Source of the DNA: Marinosulfonomonas sp.
GTDB lineage: Bacteria; Pseudomonadota; Alphaproteobacteria; Rhodobacterales; Rhodobacteraceae
Length of the DNA: 21,583 nucleotides
Assembly (NCBI GenBank): GCA_022712735.1
Contig: JAFLKA010000220.1
Location: 1 to 21,583, forward strand
Reading direction: 5' to 3'
Shown: in pieces, positions 6,214-15,048 of the stretch
Layout: every line of letters begins with the position of its first letter
Numbering within the stretch: the first letter of the stretch is position 1
The notes under the pieces: generated by a model
The model's database searches: none
What the model was told of the DNA's origin: nothing
What the model saw: only the letters and a program-made list of their open reading frames with translations
Program-made: the position numbers and the translations under genes

Positions 6214-7887
6214 TTAGCGACCCCGCCAATTTGTATATAGCAAATAGAGTGCACCAATGACGGCACCGGAAAAGCCGAGCATCGCAAATACCGAAAGGCC
6301 AAATGGTATGTCGCTGCCCGATACGGTCATCACGATGGATGATCCCATGATCAGCGCGGCGATGACGATGCCCATGATCAATCGGGAAACAGATTTGTCG
6401 ATCCGGTCCAGAAAATGCTCTGCCTGCTCGACTTCCATGTGAAACCTGAACTGGCCGCTTTGCAGGGTTTTGACCAGATCGTGGGTGTCTTTGGGCAATC
6501 CGGTCAGCACCTCAAACCCGTCCGCAACGCCCCTTCGCCCGCGTTTGAACAATTGTTCGGGCGACAGTCTGTTTAGCATCTGTTTGCGTAAAAACGGCTC
6601 GGCCTGGGTAATCATGTCATAGTCTGGATCAAGCTGACGCCCCATGCCTTCAAGCGAAATAAACGCCTTGGTCAGCATCGTCAGATCGGGCGGCAGGCTT
6701 AGGTTATGGGTGCGTAAAAGCGTAATCAGGTCGTTCATCAGTTCGGAAATTCGCAACTGTTTTAAGGGCACCCCATGCGTTTTGTCGATCATGTCATCAA
6801 TTTCGCCAATCAGCGTATCGTTGCGGATGTTTGCCGCCCCGCTCCAGTGCAGCAAAATCTTGCAGGCGCGGGCGGCGTCGCGCTCAACTATCGCAAAAAG
6901 CAGATCAACCAGTTGTTTGCGCCGGTTATCGGACAGACGACCAGCCATGCCAAAATCAAGGAATGCGATCCGGTTTTCGGGCAGGTAAATAACATTGCCG
7001 GGGTGCGGGTCGGCATGGAAAAACCCGTCTTCAAACACCATCTTCATAACCGCATTGGCACCCGATACGGCCAGTCTCTTGCGATCAAGACCGGCGGCAT
7101 CCACCGCTTTCAAATCGCTGCCGGAAATACCGTCAATGAATTGCTGCACGTTCAGGCTTTCGCTGGCATAGTCCCAATGGATTTTGGGGATAATGATGTC
7201 GGGATGATCCTTGAAATTATTGGCAATGCGCTCGGCATTCTTGCACTCGTTCACAAAGTCCAACTCGCTGTGAATGGATTTAGCAAACTCGGCGACGACC
7301 TTTTGCGGCTGAAATCGCTGTAGTTCAATATTATTCTCTTCGGCAATTTCCGCTAGCCGCGCCAGCAGGCGCAGATCGGCATCAATGATCTTGCGAATAC
7401 CGGGGCGCCTGATTTTCAGGATCACCTCGTCACCGGTTTTCAATGTGGCGCGATGCACCTGCGCGATCGAGGCTGCTGCCAACGGGGTTTTATCAACTCT
7501 GGCGAAAACTTCATCTATCGAACCGCCGATATCCGCTTCCAGTTGAGCGACTATATCCTTAAATGGCAGCGCGGGAACCTGATCCTGAAGCTTGCAAAAC
7601 TCGGTGATATATTCGGGCGGAAAAAGATCAGCGCGGGTGGAAAGCACCTGACCCAGCTTAACAAAGCCCGGCCCAAGTTCCTCGATCGCGCAGCGAATTC
7701 GGGCGGGGGGTTCCAGCCGGGCCAGATCTTTGGCTTCTTGCCAATGCAGAACCTTGCCCGCCTTTTCCAGCACAGCCCCCATGCCAAGGCGGCGCACCAC
7801 ATCGCCAAACCCGAAACGGATCAGGATTGATGCGATTTCATGCAAACGGCCAAGGTCGCGGGCGGCAAGAAGGGTATTCTGGATCAT
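6214..7887 (-). CDS. ABC1/AarF/UbiB family atypical kinase
   Basis: This 557-aa protein has the full UbiB-type signature. FVKLGQVLSTRADLFPP is the KxGQ motif, LAAASIAQVH is the Ala-rich nucleotide loop, SELDFVNE is the ExD motif, FFHADPHPGN is the catalytic loop, and AFLDFGMAG is the metal-binding DFG. Two C-terminal membrane helices (LIMGIVIAALIMGSSIVM and a second near the end) anchor it. UbiB-like ATPases/kinases support ubiquinone biosynthesis and membrane lipid homeostasis. No ubiE or ubiJ is adjacent, so this may be a paralogue rather than the housekeeping UbiB. I chose the ATG at 7887 because GGAAAG lies 7 nt before it. TTG 7908 and ATG 7893 are alternatives. It follows the patatin gene closely (stop at 7914) and is coupled to the regulator downstream, making one three-gene operon. 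Confidence 0.9.
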   Translation of the reverse strand: MIQNTLLAARDLGRLHEIASILIRFGFGDVVRRLGMGAVLEKAGKVLHWQEAKDLARLEPPARIRCAIEELGPGFVKLGQVLSTRADLFPPEYITEFCKLQDQVPALPFKDIVAQLEADIGGSIDEVFARVDKTPLAAASIAQVHRATLKTGDEVILKIRRPGIRKIIDADLRLLARLAEIAEENNIELQRFQPQKVVAEFAKSIHSELDFVNECKNAERIANNFKDHPDIIIPKIHWDYASESLNVQQFIDGISGSDLKAVDAAGLDRKRLAVSGANAVMKMVFEDGFFHADPHPGNVIYLPENRIAFLDFGMAGRLSDNRRKQLVDLLFAIVERDAARACKILLHWSGAANIRNDTLIGEIDDMIDKTHGVPLKQLRISELMNDLITLLRTHNLSLPPDLTMLTKAFISLEGMGRQLDPDYDMITQAEPFLRKQMLNRLSPEQLFKRGRRGVADGFEVLTGLPKDTHDLVKTLQSGQFRFHMEVEQAEHFLDRIDKSVSRLIMGIVIAALIMGSSIVMTVSGSDIPFGLSVFAMLGFSGAVIGALYLLYTNWRGR

Positions 7888-7913
7888 TGTCATTCTTTCC
7901 AGCCCCAACGGGC

Positions 7914-8867
7914 CTAATGGATCAGTTTCTTCAAGGCTGGCAAGGATTCATGCACAATTCTGCGCCCTTCCGCGATGGCCTCGGCGGCGCGGTTAAACTC
8001 TATCGTTCCGAATGGCCCCAGTTGTGGATCAAGCATGATATGGGGTGGCTCGCCCGCAAGGCGGCTGCGCATGATTTGGTCGGTCATAATATCAATCGAG
8101 GATGTAACCACATCAAAATAGCCCAACGGCTGCGCCCCGGGCATCAGAAAATCGGGGGTTATCGCTTTTATCCGGTCCCTGACCACATCAGGAACCGAAT
8201 CCAGCAACTTATCCAGAACCGCCGTGTGAGGCTCTTCCGCGGCCTTCTTCTTTTGCGCAAATTTGTCTGCACGCTTTTTGCGGATCGCCTGATGGCGAAA
8301 TTCCAGAATGCTGGCATTTGGGTTTACCGCAATGATAATATCGGCCCCAAGCGCGCGACAGGCGGAAACCGGAACCGGATTGGTTAGCCCGCCGTCCACC
8401 AGCCATTTTCCGTTTGCCTGAAAGGGGGTCAAAAAGCCCGGAATGGAAACCGAGGCCCTTATCGCATCGAACAACGAGCCATCCTGAAGCCAGATTTCGC
8501 GCCCTGTGTTAAGGTCGGTAGCGATGGCCATATAGGGTTTTTCAAGATCGTTGATCCGAACGTCACCTTTGAAGTCCTGCAAAAACTGTTTGATGCGATT
8601 GCCGTCAATCAGCCCGCCGTTGGTAATGTCGATATCTAGGAGCCGCACAATATCAAGGCGGGTTATCGTGACCGCCCATTCCTCCAACTCGTCAAGCCAG
8701 CCCGCAGCAAAAGCCCCTCCGACAAGGGCACCCATCGAGCAGCCCGCCACAATATCTGGTTCCATGCCTTCGTCTTTTAGGGCCTGTAGAACGCCAACAT
8801 GTATCAAGCCACGCGCGCCACCGCTGCCAAGGGCAATGCCGATTTTGGGTTTTGTCGTTTGGGGCAT
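7914..8867 (-). CDS. patatin-like phospholipase (RssA/YchK type)
   Basis: This 317-aa serine lipid acyl hydrolase has the patatin oxyanion-hole motif GSGGARG (14-20), the nucleophile elbow GCSMG with Ser44, and DGG (158-160) giving the catalytic Asp of the Ser-Asp dyad. No signal peptide is visible, so it is probably cytoplasmic or membrane-peripheral. Family members cleave phospholipid or lysophospholipid acyl chains; the substrate here is unknown. The ATG at 8867 has AAGGAT 6 nt upstream. It is first in the operon with the UbiB-like kinase and Crp/Fnr regulator, and divergent from the TetR gene across 98 nt. Its acyl hydrolase activity next to cardiolipin synthase suggests phospholipid turnover as a shared theme (inference). 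Confidence 0.9.
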   Translation of the reverse strand: MPQTTKPKIGIALGSGGARGLIHVGVLQALKDEGMEPDIVAGCSMGALVGGAFAAGWLDELEEWAVTITRLDIVRLLDIDITNGGLIDGNRIKQFLQDFKGDVRINDLEKPYMAIATDLNTGREIWLQDGSLFDAIRASVSIPGFLTPFQANGKWLVDGGLTNPVPVSACRALGADIIIAVNPNASILEFRHQAIRKKRADKFAQKKKAAEEPHTAVLDKLLDSVPDVVRDRIKAITPDFLMPGAQPLGYFDVVTSSIDIMTDQIMRSRLAGEPPHIMLDPQLGPFGTIEFNRAAEAIAEGRRIVHESLPALKKLIH

Positions 8868-8935
8868 GTGAAGATCCTTGTGGAATTTGGTGTCTATTCT
8901 CCTTGAACTATGCTCACGGGTGATGCAAGTAAACT

Positions 8936-8952
8936 TAACGAACGTTCAGTTA
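8936..8952. promoter_or_regulatory. TetR-type operator candidate
   Basis: TAAC-GAACGTTC-AGTTA has a perfect 8-bp palindromic core and near-symmetric flanks (one offset base). It ends 13 nt before the TetR start at 8966 and overlaps its ribosome binding region. GAACGTTC-like sites are typical of AcrR/AefR-class TetR repressors next to RND pumps. Autoregulation is likely; control of the divergent patatin gene is possible. Confidence 0.55.
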
Positions 8953-8965
8953 GGTGTCTAGCCAG

Positions 8966-9598
8966 ATGAAAATTGCCAACAAAAAAGGTTCAGAACTTTC
9001 CGATAAGAAAGTTGATATCCTCAAAGCAGCGGCAATCCTGTTTGCCGAGCGCGGGTTTGCAGCAGTTTCCATGCGCGATCTGGCGCAGGAAACTCACACT
9101 ACACCGGCGGCTTTGTATCACCATTTTCAAGATAAGGCAGCGATCCATTTTGCCACCCTACAGTATGTCTTTTCCGACAAGGCCACGGATGTGTCCGATC
9201 TGATTAAGGGGGATGATGCGCCCGAGGCCAAGCTGGAACGATTGATTGTCTGGCTAACCCTGCAATTTGCGCAAAACCCGATCATGATGCGCCTGTTGCA
9301 GCGCGAATTACTGGATGGTGACAAACAACGGATCAAGGTTTTGGCCGAAGATGTCATCACCACCCCGCTTTTGGAAATCCAGCGCCTGATGCAGCAATTG
9401 GCCCCGGACCGTGATGCGCGGCTATCCGCATTCTCGGTCGTTTCCCTGATCATGGGGTTTGTCGAATTGTCACCGGTTCTGGAACAATTGACAGGGCAGC
9501 GCAGCACCCGCAAAAGCCTTTTGGGTTTTGCCGATCATGCCACGCATCTGGTGTTGAACGGGCTGGTGGCACAGCCTGAAACAGAGGGAATCTGCTAA
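8966..9598 (+). CDS. TetR/AcrR family transcriptional regulator
   Basis: From the ATG at 8966 this is a 210-aa repressor. Residues about 14-60 form the canonical TetR helix-turn-helix (ILKAAAILFAERGFAAVSMRDLA, then TTPAALYHHFQDKAAI). The remainder is an all-helical ligand and dimer domain. The GTG at 8954 adds four residues and is an alternative; an AGGTG site lies 9 nt before the ATG. The stop overlaps the adaptor's ATG by one base (TAATG), so regulator and pump are one transcript. It presumably represses its own operon through the GAACGTTC dyad and is released by a pump substrate; the ligand is unknown. Confidence 0.9.
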   Translation: MKIANKKGSELSDKKVDILKAAAILFAERGFAAVSMRDLAQETHTTPAALYHHFQDKAAIHFATLQYVFSDKATDVSDLIKGDDAPEAKLERLIVWLTLQFAQNPIMMRLLQRELLDGDKQRIKVLAEDVITTPLLEIQRLMQQLAPDRDARLSAFSVVSLIMGFVELSPVLEQLTGQRSTRKSLLGFADHATHLVLNGLVAQPETEGIC

Positions 9599-10704
9599 TG
9601 GCACATTCCTGTTTTCCCACATTTCAAAAAGCGGCCATCATTGGCGTCTGCCTGTTGGCATTAACCGGCTGCAAAGAAGATCCCGAGGCGCATCAGCCGC
9701 CTGCACCGCGCACGCTTGAACTTGCGCTCACGCAGTCAACGGTGAAACAGATCGACCGGCTTTACAGCACGCCCGGCAGTGTGGCCTCGGAAGAGCGCAT
9801 CGAGGTGTCATCGCGCACCACCGGATATATCCAGAGGATTACAGCCCATGAGGGCGATGTGATTTCCAAAGGCGATATTCTGGTGGAAATTGATCCTACC
9901 GATATCGAGGGGGCGATCAATCGTGCGCAAGCAACGCTTAGCTCGGCGCAAACCGCGCTGAATGATGCCGAACAGGATGTGGTAAGGTTGGCGGGCCTGC
10001 TGGAAAAGGGCGTTGTTTCAAACGAGGCCGTGCGCAAAGCAAACGTGGGGCGGGATGTGGCGCAAGCGCATCTGGCCGAAGCACAGGCCGGACTGGATAC
10101 CGCACTGGCAGGGCGGCGTTACACAACCGTTGTCAGCCCGATTGACGGCATAGCCGTTGCGCGCCAAAAACAGGTTGGTGATCTGGCAACCCCCGGTGTG
10201 CCGATCCTGACCATTGAATCACGCACTAGGTTGCTGTTCAAAACGTCCGTCTCCGAAAGCCATATCGCAAACGTGCGCGTCCATGATCCGATCAACGTGG
10301 AAATCGATGCGCTGAAGGGGGCAGATGTCGTCGGGGAAATATTGAGGATCATTCCCTCGGGTGACCCTGTGACACGGCGTTACGATGTCGAAATAGCCCT
10401 GCCCGTCGAATTGAAAGCCTTTCCCGGTATGTTTGGCCGGGCGCATTTCCTCATCGGGACCGACACCGTTGTTTTGGTTCCGTCCAATGCAATACTGGAA
10501 CGTGGCGGGCTTACCGGGGTATTTGTCATTGATGACAGCGACACGGCCAGATTTCGGTGGCTGCGCACCGGTCGGACCTTTGCCGATACAACCGAAATCA
10601 GCGTCGGCCTTGAGGGGGCGCAAACCATTCTGGCCATTGATGACATCCGGGTGCGTGATGGCGATAAAATTCTGGCCGTTGATAAGGCTTTGAGCAATGA
10701 CTAA
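9598..10704 (+). CDS. RND efflux periplasmic adaptor lipoprotein (MFP)
   Basis: This 368-aa membrane fusion protein links an RND pump to an outer-membrane channel. The N-terminus has a lipoprotein signal with lipobox LTGC (Cys25). A split biotinyl-lipoyl domain (around EGDVISKGDILVEIDPTD and the later VSPIDGIAVARQKQVGD) brackets a short helical hairpin (QATLSSAQTALNDAEQDVVRL to AHLAEAQAGLD). Beta-barrel and membrane-proximal domains follow. The start shares one base with the TetR stop and has an AGGGA site upstream. The 3' end overlaps the RND gene by 8 nt (ATGACTAA), which implies coupled translation. Confidence 0.93.
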   Translation: MAHSCFPTFQKAAIIGVCLLALTGCKEDPEAHQPPAPRTLELALTQSTVKQIDRLYSTPGSVASEERIEVSSRTTGYIQRITAHEGDVISKGDILVEIDPTDIEGAINRAQATLSSAQTALNDAEQDVVRLAGLLEKGVVSNEAVRKANVGRDVAQAHLAEAQAGLDTALAGRRYTTVVSPIDGIAVARQKQVGDLATPGVPILTIESRTRLLFKTSVSESHIANVRVHDPINVEIDALKGADVVGEILRIIPSGDPVTRRYDVEIALPVELKAFPGMFGRAHFLIGTDTVVLVPSNAILERGGLTGVFVIDDSDTARFRWLRTGRTFADTTEISVGLEGAQTILAIDDIRVRDGDKILAVDKALSND

Positions 10705-13700
10705 GCCATCCCGCAACATCGCCTGGCGGCTGTCAGAGATGTTCGTCACCTCCAAGCTGACAATCCTGACCATTCTGGCGCTCACCCTTTTTGGCTCGGT
10801 TGCGATTTACCTGACGCCGCGCGAAGAAAATCCGCAGATCATTGTGCCATCGGCCCAAATAACGGTGCAATTGCCCGGGGCCAGCAGCCTTGAGGTGGAA
10901 GAACTGATCGTCACCCCGCTGGAAGGCATTGTAAGCGAGATTGTCGGCGTTGATCACACGCAAGCGGTGGCGATGAATTCTGTCGGTGTCGTGGCTGTGC
11001 AGTTCAAGGCGGGCGAGGATAAGGAACAAACGCTGGTCCGGCTATATAACCGTATTTTCAGCAACCTGCACCGAATGCCCGAAGGGGCCAGCGCGCCGCT
11101 GGTTCAGGCGCTTGATGTTGACGACATGCCGATGGTAACCGTCACGCTGGCCTCGGCGACCTACAATGACTATGCCCTGAAACGCATGGCTGACCGCATG
11201 GCAGAGCGGCTGCACTCGCTGCCAAGCGTTTCGGTTGTCAGCGTAAAGGGCGGGCAGGACCGCGAGATCCGCGTTGATCTGGACCCTGATCGGCTGGCGG
11301 CTTACGGGGTGCCGCTTGCCCGTGTCCGTGATACCCTTGCCAGCAACAACCTGACGGTTCCGGTTGGCGATACTGTGCAGAATGGTGCATTCCAGTCGGT
11401 TTCCCTTCAGGGATTTTTCAAAAATGCAGATGCCGTGCGCGCCCTTATTGTCGGACAAAACGCGGGCCGACCAATCTATTTGGGCGATATTGCCGATATT
11501 GTGGATGGCCCGCCGCTGGAACGTGCGCAGCTAAGCCGCTTTAATTTCGGGGCGGGTGATGCCCGGTTTTCTGATGTTGGCGATCAGGAAATGATGGCGG
11601 TAACGCTGGCAATTGCCAAGAAAAAAGGCGTGAACGCGGTGTTTATGGCTGATGATGTCATTGAGCGCATAAGGCGGATGCAAAACGAATTTATCCCCCA
11701 AGATGTAGAGGTCATCGTCACGCGTAATGACGGTGAAAAAGCGGATGACGCCGTTAATATTCTAATTGAACATATGGGTATTGCGGTTTCGACTGTGTTT
11801 CTGATTTTGATCCTTTTTCTGGGCTGGAAAGAGGCGTTGATCGTTACCCTGTCGGTGCCGCTGGTGCTGTTTGTGACAATGGGCGCCGATTTTTTGGGCG
11901 GTATTACCATCAACCGTGTCAGCCTGTTTGCACTGATCCTGTCGCTGGGTTTGCTTGTTGATGACGCCATTGTGGTCATCGAAAACATCCATCGCCGATA
12001 TTACAATGGCGGGGGCGGCTCCAAGAAAGACATAACAATTCGCGCCTGCGCCGAGGTGGGTGGGGCAGCAAATTTGGCAACCGCAACGGTTATGGTTGTG
12101 TTTGCGTCGTTGATTTTGGTTGGCGGAATGCCGGGCCAGTATTTCTTTCCAGTAGGCGTTAACGTGCCAATCGCGATGGCCGCGTCGCTGTTCCTCGCCT
12201 ATACGGTCACGCCCTGGGCTTCATACAAATGGCTAAGCCTTGGGAACGAGCATGAGGCCATGAAAGAAAAACCGCCCAGCCGTCTAGTGCGCGCCTATCG
12301 TGGGCTTTTGTTTTACGCAATGAAGCGACGTGTCGTGCGCATGGCTATTTACGGTCTGATTTTGGCGGTTCTGGGTTTGACAGTCCTTCAACCGGCATGG
12401 CAATTTGTGCGACCGGAAGGTGTGGTTGGACCAAAACCGTCTTTTGGTATTGCCCTTAGTTTTCTGCCCAAAGACAACAAAAATACTTTTAATGTATCGC
12501 TGCAATTGCCTGAAACCACGCCGGTTGAAACAACAGACCAGCTTGTGCGCGAGGTTAATGCGCTTTTGGTTCATCATCCATTGGTGATCAATACACAAAG
12601 CTGGGTTGGCCAATCCGGTGTGATTGATTTTAATGCTTTGCTGCGCGGTTCAGGCGACAGGGTCGGGCCGAACATTGCCGAAATCCGTGTTAATCTGATC
12701 GACAAACATGCGCGCGATACCACCTCGATCGAAATGGTGCGCGATTTGCGTCCTGACGTGGTGGCCATTGCCGCGCGTTATCCCGGCACGATTGTGCAAC
12801 TGGTAGAAGACCCGCCCGGCCCGGCAATGCGCGCCACAGTGCTGGCTGAAATTTACGGCAAAGACCTTGAGGTTTTGCGGGATCTGTCGGGGCGCGTCCG
12901 CGATAAGTTCCAAAACACCTATGATATGGTCGATATCAGCACCAGCGAGCCATACGATGTTCTTGAGCATAAAATCATTGTGGATCAGGAAAAAGCGGCC
13001 CTGTCAGGGGTCAGCACCGCACAGATCGCGTCGGTGTTGCGGGTGCTGTTCGATGGTGAAATCATTGGCCGTATCCACCCTGAAAACGAACGCAACATTG
13101 TGCCGATAAGGGTGCGTGTGCCGCAGAATAAACAGCTTGATCCAACGCGGCTTGAAAACGTGTTCGTTGAAAATACTGCCGGCCAACCCATTGCGCTAGC
13201 CGAACTTGTCCGTGTTGTGCCGGGCTTGCGCGACAGACCAATACTGCACAAAGACAACGAGCGCGTAACCTATGTTGGCGGCGAACTTTCCCAAACCTCG
13301 CAACTATATGCGATTGCCTATCTGGACAAGGAAATCGACGGGATGGAGGTAGGAAACGGCCTCTCGCTTGAAACGCGCAATCTGACGCTGGCCACAGCCT
13401 CCCCCGATACAATCGGCAAATACCAGCTTTTGTGGAACGGTGAAATCCGTTTCATGCTGGATACATACCGCGACATGGGGATGGTGCTTGGTCTGGCCAT
13501 TGTGCTGGTTTTCATATTGCTGGTTGCCTATTACCGCTCTTTCAAAATCCCCTTGGTCTCGATGGCTTCTATCCCGCTTGGGATGATCGGCGTTTTCCCG
13601 GGGCATTGGATCATGGGCGCGGATTTTTCAGCAACATCTATGGTGGGCATCATCGCGCTTGCCGGTGTCGCAATCAGAAGTTCGTTGCTGATTATCGACT

Positions 13701-13960
13701 TTATCCGCGAAAACCAAAGTCAGGGTATGGCGCTGGAAGAAGCGGTTTATCAGGCAGGCGTTATCCGCGCCCGCCCGATCCTGCTGACCACACTTGCGGT
13801 GGTGCTTGGCTCGGCCATCATGCTAACCGATCCGGTGTTCGGTGGTCTGGCCATTAGCCTGATATTCGGGACTGTCGTCTCTTCCGCGCTCACGATCATT
13901 ATTGTTCCAATCCTATACTTCCGGGTCGCAAAGGGGGTATCTCATGGAAATTCACTCTAA
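10697..13960 (+). CDS. RND efflux transporter permease (HAE1/AcrB superfamily)
   Basis: This 1087-aa proton-driven inner-membrane exporter has the RND layout. There is one N-terminal helix (about residues 20-38), a first periplasmic porter domain, helices with GLLVDDAIVVIENIHRR (Asp422/Asp423, the proton-relay pair), a second periplasmic domain after QFVRPEGVVGP, and a final helix bundle. The sequence NPQIIVPSAQITVQLPGAS is like drug-type rather than metal-type pumps; the substrate cannot be named. The ATG overlaps the adaptor by 8 nt. No TolC-like gene is present, so a channel encoded elsewhere is presumably used. The loop before VIRPE-equivalent sequence is short but looks intact. A tiny ORF with its own ribosome binding site begins inside the last codons. 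Confidence 0.95.
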   Translation: MTKPSRNIAWRLSEMFVTSKLTILTILALTLFGSVAIYLTPREENPQIIVPSAQITVQLPGASSLEVEELIVTPLEGIVSEIVGVDHTQAVAMNSVGVVAVQFKAGEDKEQTLVRLYNRIFSNLHRMPEGASAPLVQALDVDDMPMVTVTLASATYNDYALKRMADRMAERLHSLPSVSVVSVKGGQDREIRVDLDPDRLAAYGVPLARVRDTLASNNLTVPVGDTVQNGAFQSVSLQGFFKNADAVRALIVGQNAGRPIYLGDIADIVDGPPLERAQLSRFNFGAGDARFSDVGDQEMMAVTLAIAKKKGVNAVFMADDVIERIRRMQNEFIPQDVEVIVTRNDGEKADDAVNILIEHMGIAVSTVFLILILFLGWKEALIVTLSVPLVLFVTMGADFLGGITINRVSLFALILSLGLLVDDAIVVIENIHRRYYNGGGGSKKDITIRACAEVGGAANLATATVMVVFASLILVGGMPGQYFFPVGVNVPIAMAASLFLAYTVTPWASYKWLSLGNEHEAMKEKPPSRLVRAYRGLLFYAMKRRVVRMAIYGLILAVLGLTVLQPAWQFVRPEGVVGPKPSFGIALSFLPKDNKNTFNVSLQLPETTPVETTDQLVREVNALLVHHPLVINTQSWVGQSGVIDFNALLRGSGDRVGPNIAEIRVNLIDKHARDTTSIEMVRDLRPDVVAIAARYPGTIVQLVEDPPGPAMRATVLAEIYGKDLEVLRDLSGRVRDKFQNTYDMVDISTSEPYDVLEHKIIVDQEKAALSGVSTAQIASVLRVLFDGEIIGRIHPENERNIVPIRVRVPQNKQLDPTRLENVFVENTAGQPIALAELVRVVPGLRDRPILHKDNERVTYVGGELSQTSQLYAIAYLDKEIDGMEVGNGLSLETRNLTLATASPDTIGKYQLLWNGEIRFMLDTYRDMGMVLGLAIVLVFILLVAYYRSFKIPLVSMASIPLGMIGVFPGHWIMGADFSATSMVGIIALAGVAIRSSLLIIDFIRENQSQGMALEEAVYQAGVIRARPILLTTLAVVLGSAIMLTDPVFGGLAISLIFGTVVSSALTIIIVPILYFRVAKGVSHGNSL

Positions 13961-14009
13961 TGGGAACCGGCTGGAAATCGGGGACTTCTATGCGATAAAC
14001 GGAACGTGA
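13944..14009 (+). CDS. possible 21-codon small ORF bridging the two exporter modules
   Basis: ATG at 13944 is preceded by AAAGGGGG with 6 nt spacing, a good ribosome binding site. The frame reads MEIHSNGNRLEIGDFYAING and ends with Thr then TGA at 14009. It overlaps the RND 3' end by 17 nt in another frame and ends 34 nt before the HlyD GTG. No family is recognised. It may be a real small protein, a coupling ORF that carries ribosomes to the downstream genes, or the remnant of a lost gene. Chance is also plausible at this length. Confidence 0.3.
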   Translation: MEIHSNGNRLEIGDFYAINGT

Positions 14010-14043
14010 AGAAGAATTGACAACGCCATGACAAGGAAACCAC

Positions 14044-15048
14044 GTGGATATATTGGGTAAGAATTTCTTTAAGCTGGCCGGTCGCGGCGCGATGCTTGCT
14101 GTCATTGTGCTTGCTGCCGGGTTTGGCGGCTGGCTTTGGTGGGCCACTCTTGATCCCGATCTGCAGCCTGGGTTCGCCCGCGCCAATGGCCGGATTGAGG
14201 CCACACGGATCGATGTTGCTGCTAAGTATGGCGGGCAGATTTCCGAGGTACTGGTGGAACAGGGCGCGCTTGTCGAAGCGGGCGACGTGGTTGCCCGGAT
14301 CGAAGCAACCGAACTTGAGGCCCAATTGCGTGCCGCTGGCGCAGCGATTCTGCAAAGACAGCAGGAACTGGTTCAGGCCGAAGCCCTAATCGCACAGCGT
14401 GAAGGAGAACTGAGCCTGGCGCAGTCCGAGTTGGAACGCACCGAGACCCTGATGGAGCGTGGGTATGCAACCGCCGAGATGCTGGATATCCGCCGCTCAC
14501 AAGCGACATCTGCCGCCGCTGCCGTAACAACCGCGCACGCACGGCGCGCTTCAGCCGAGGCGGCCATCATGGCCGCCGAGGCCAATGCGGCCGTCCTCGC
14601 GGCGCGGCTTGAGTATCATGTGCTGACGGCCCCGCGCGCGGGGCGGGTTCAGTATCGCCTTGTCGAACCGGGTGAGATTTTGCCACCTGGCGGCAAGGTC
14701 GTGTCGTTGCTTGACCTCACTGATGTCTATATGGACGTTTACCTGCCGACCGCAGAGGCCGGGCAGACAAGGATTGGGGCCGAGGCACGGCTGATCCTCG
14801 ATGCGGCCCCACAATACGTGGTTCCCGCACGCGTTTCTTTCGTCGCCTCCGAGGCGCAGTTCACCCCGAAATATGTCGAGACTGAAAGCGAGCGCGAAAA
14901 ACTCATGTTTCGTGTGCGGTTGAAAATCCCTGCTGAGATCTTGCGCCGCTATTCCGATACCGTAAAAACCGGCCTACCCGGACAAGCGGTGGTGCGGGTC
15001 GCACCAGACGTCGTCTGGCCTGCCGAACTAGCGATCAATCTGCCGTGA
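14044..15048 (+). CDS. HlyD family adaptor of an ABC exporter (YhiI-like)
   Basis: This 334-aa adaptor has a single N-terminal membrane anchor (AMLAVIVLAAGFGGWLWWA, about 18-36), a lipoyl-type half motif (VLVEQGALVEAGDVVARIEATE), and a long helical hairpin of about 90 residues (from LEAQLRAAGAAILQRQQ to AAVLAARLEYHV). The second lipoyl half (LTAPRAGRVQYRLVEPGE) and a beta-barrel domain follow. It is the counterpart of E. coli YhiI. The start is a GTG at 14044 with AAGGA 6 nt upstream. The only nearby ATG (14028) opens a 10-codon frame and is not a better start. The 3' end overlaps the next gene by 4 nt (GTGA). It probably bridges the inner-membrane ABC complex to an outer-membrane channel. 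Confidence 0.9.
   Translation: MDILGKNFFKLAGRGAMLAVIVLAAGFGGWLWWATLDPDLQPGFARANGRIEATRIDVAAKYGGQISEVLVEQGALVEAGDVVARIEATELEAQLRAAGAAILQRQQELVQAEALIAQREGELSLAQSELERTETLMERGYATAEMLDIRRSQATSAAAAVTTAHARRASAEAAIMAAEANAAVLAARLEYHVLTAPRAGRVQYRLVEPGEILPPGGKVVSLLDLTDVYMDVYLPTAEAGQTRIGAEARLILDAAPQYVVPARVSFVASEAQFTPKYVETESEREKLMFRVRLKIPAEILRRYSDTVKTGLPGQAVVRVAPDVVWPAELAINLP

Noticed and set aside
6775..7323. 182-aa plus-strand open frame
   Set aside because: It is a shadow of the UbiB-like kinase, whose diagnostic motifs lie on the other strand.
7827..8387. 186-aa plus-strand open frame
   Set aside because: It is antisense across the UbiB/patatin junction with no recognisable protein features.
10219..10785. 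188-aa minus-strand open frame
   Set aside because: It is antisense to the MFP and RND genes, which are secure.
14028..14060. 10-codon ORF (MTRKPRGYIG) overlapping the HlyD start
   Set aside because: It is very short and has no clear ribosome binding site of its own. The GTG at 14044 explains the downstream frame.
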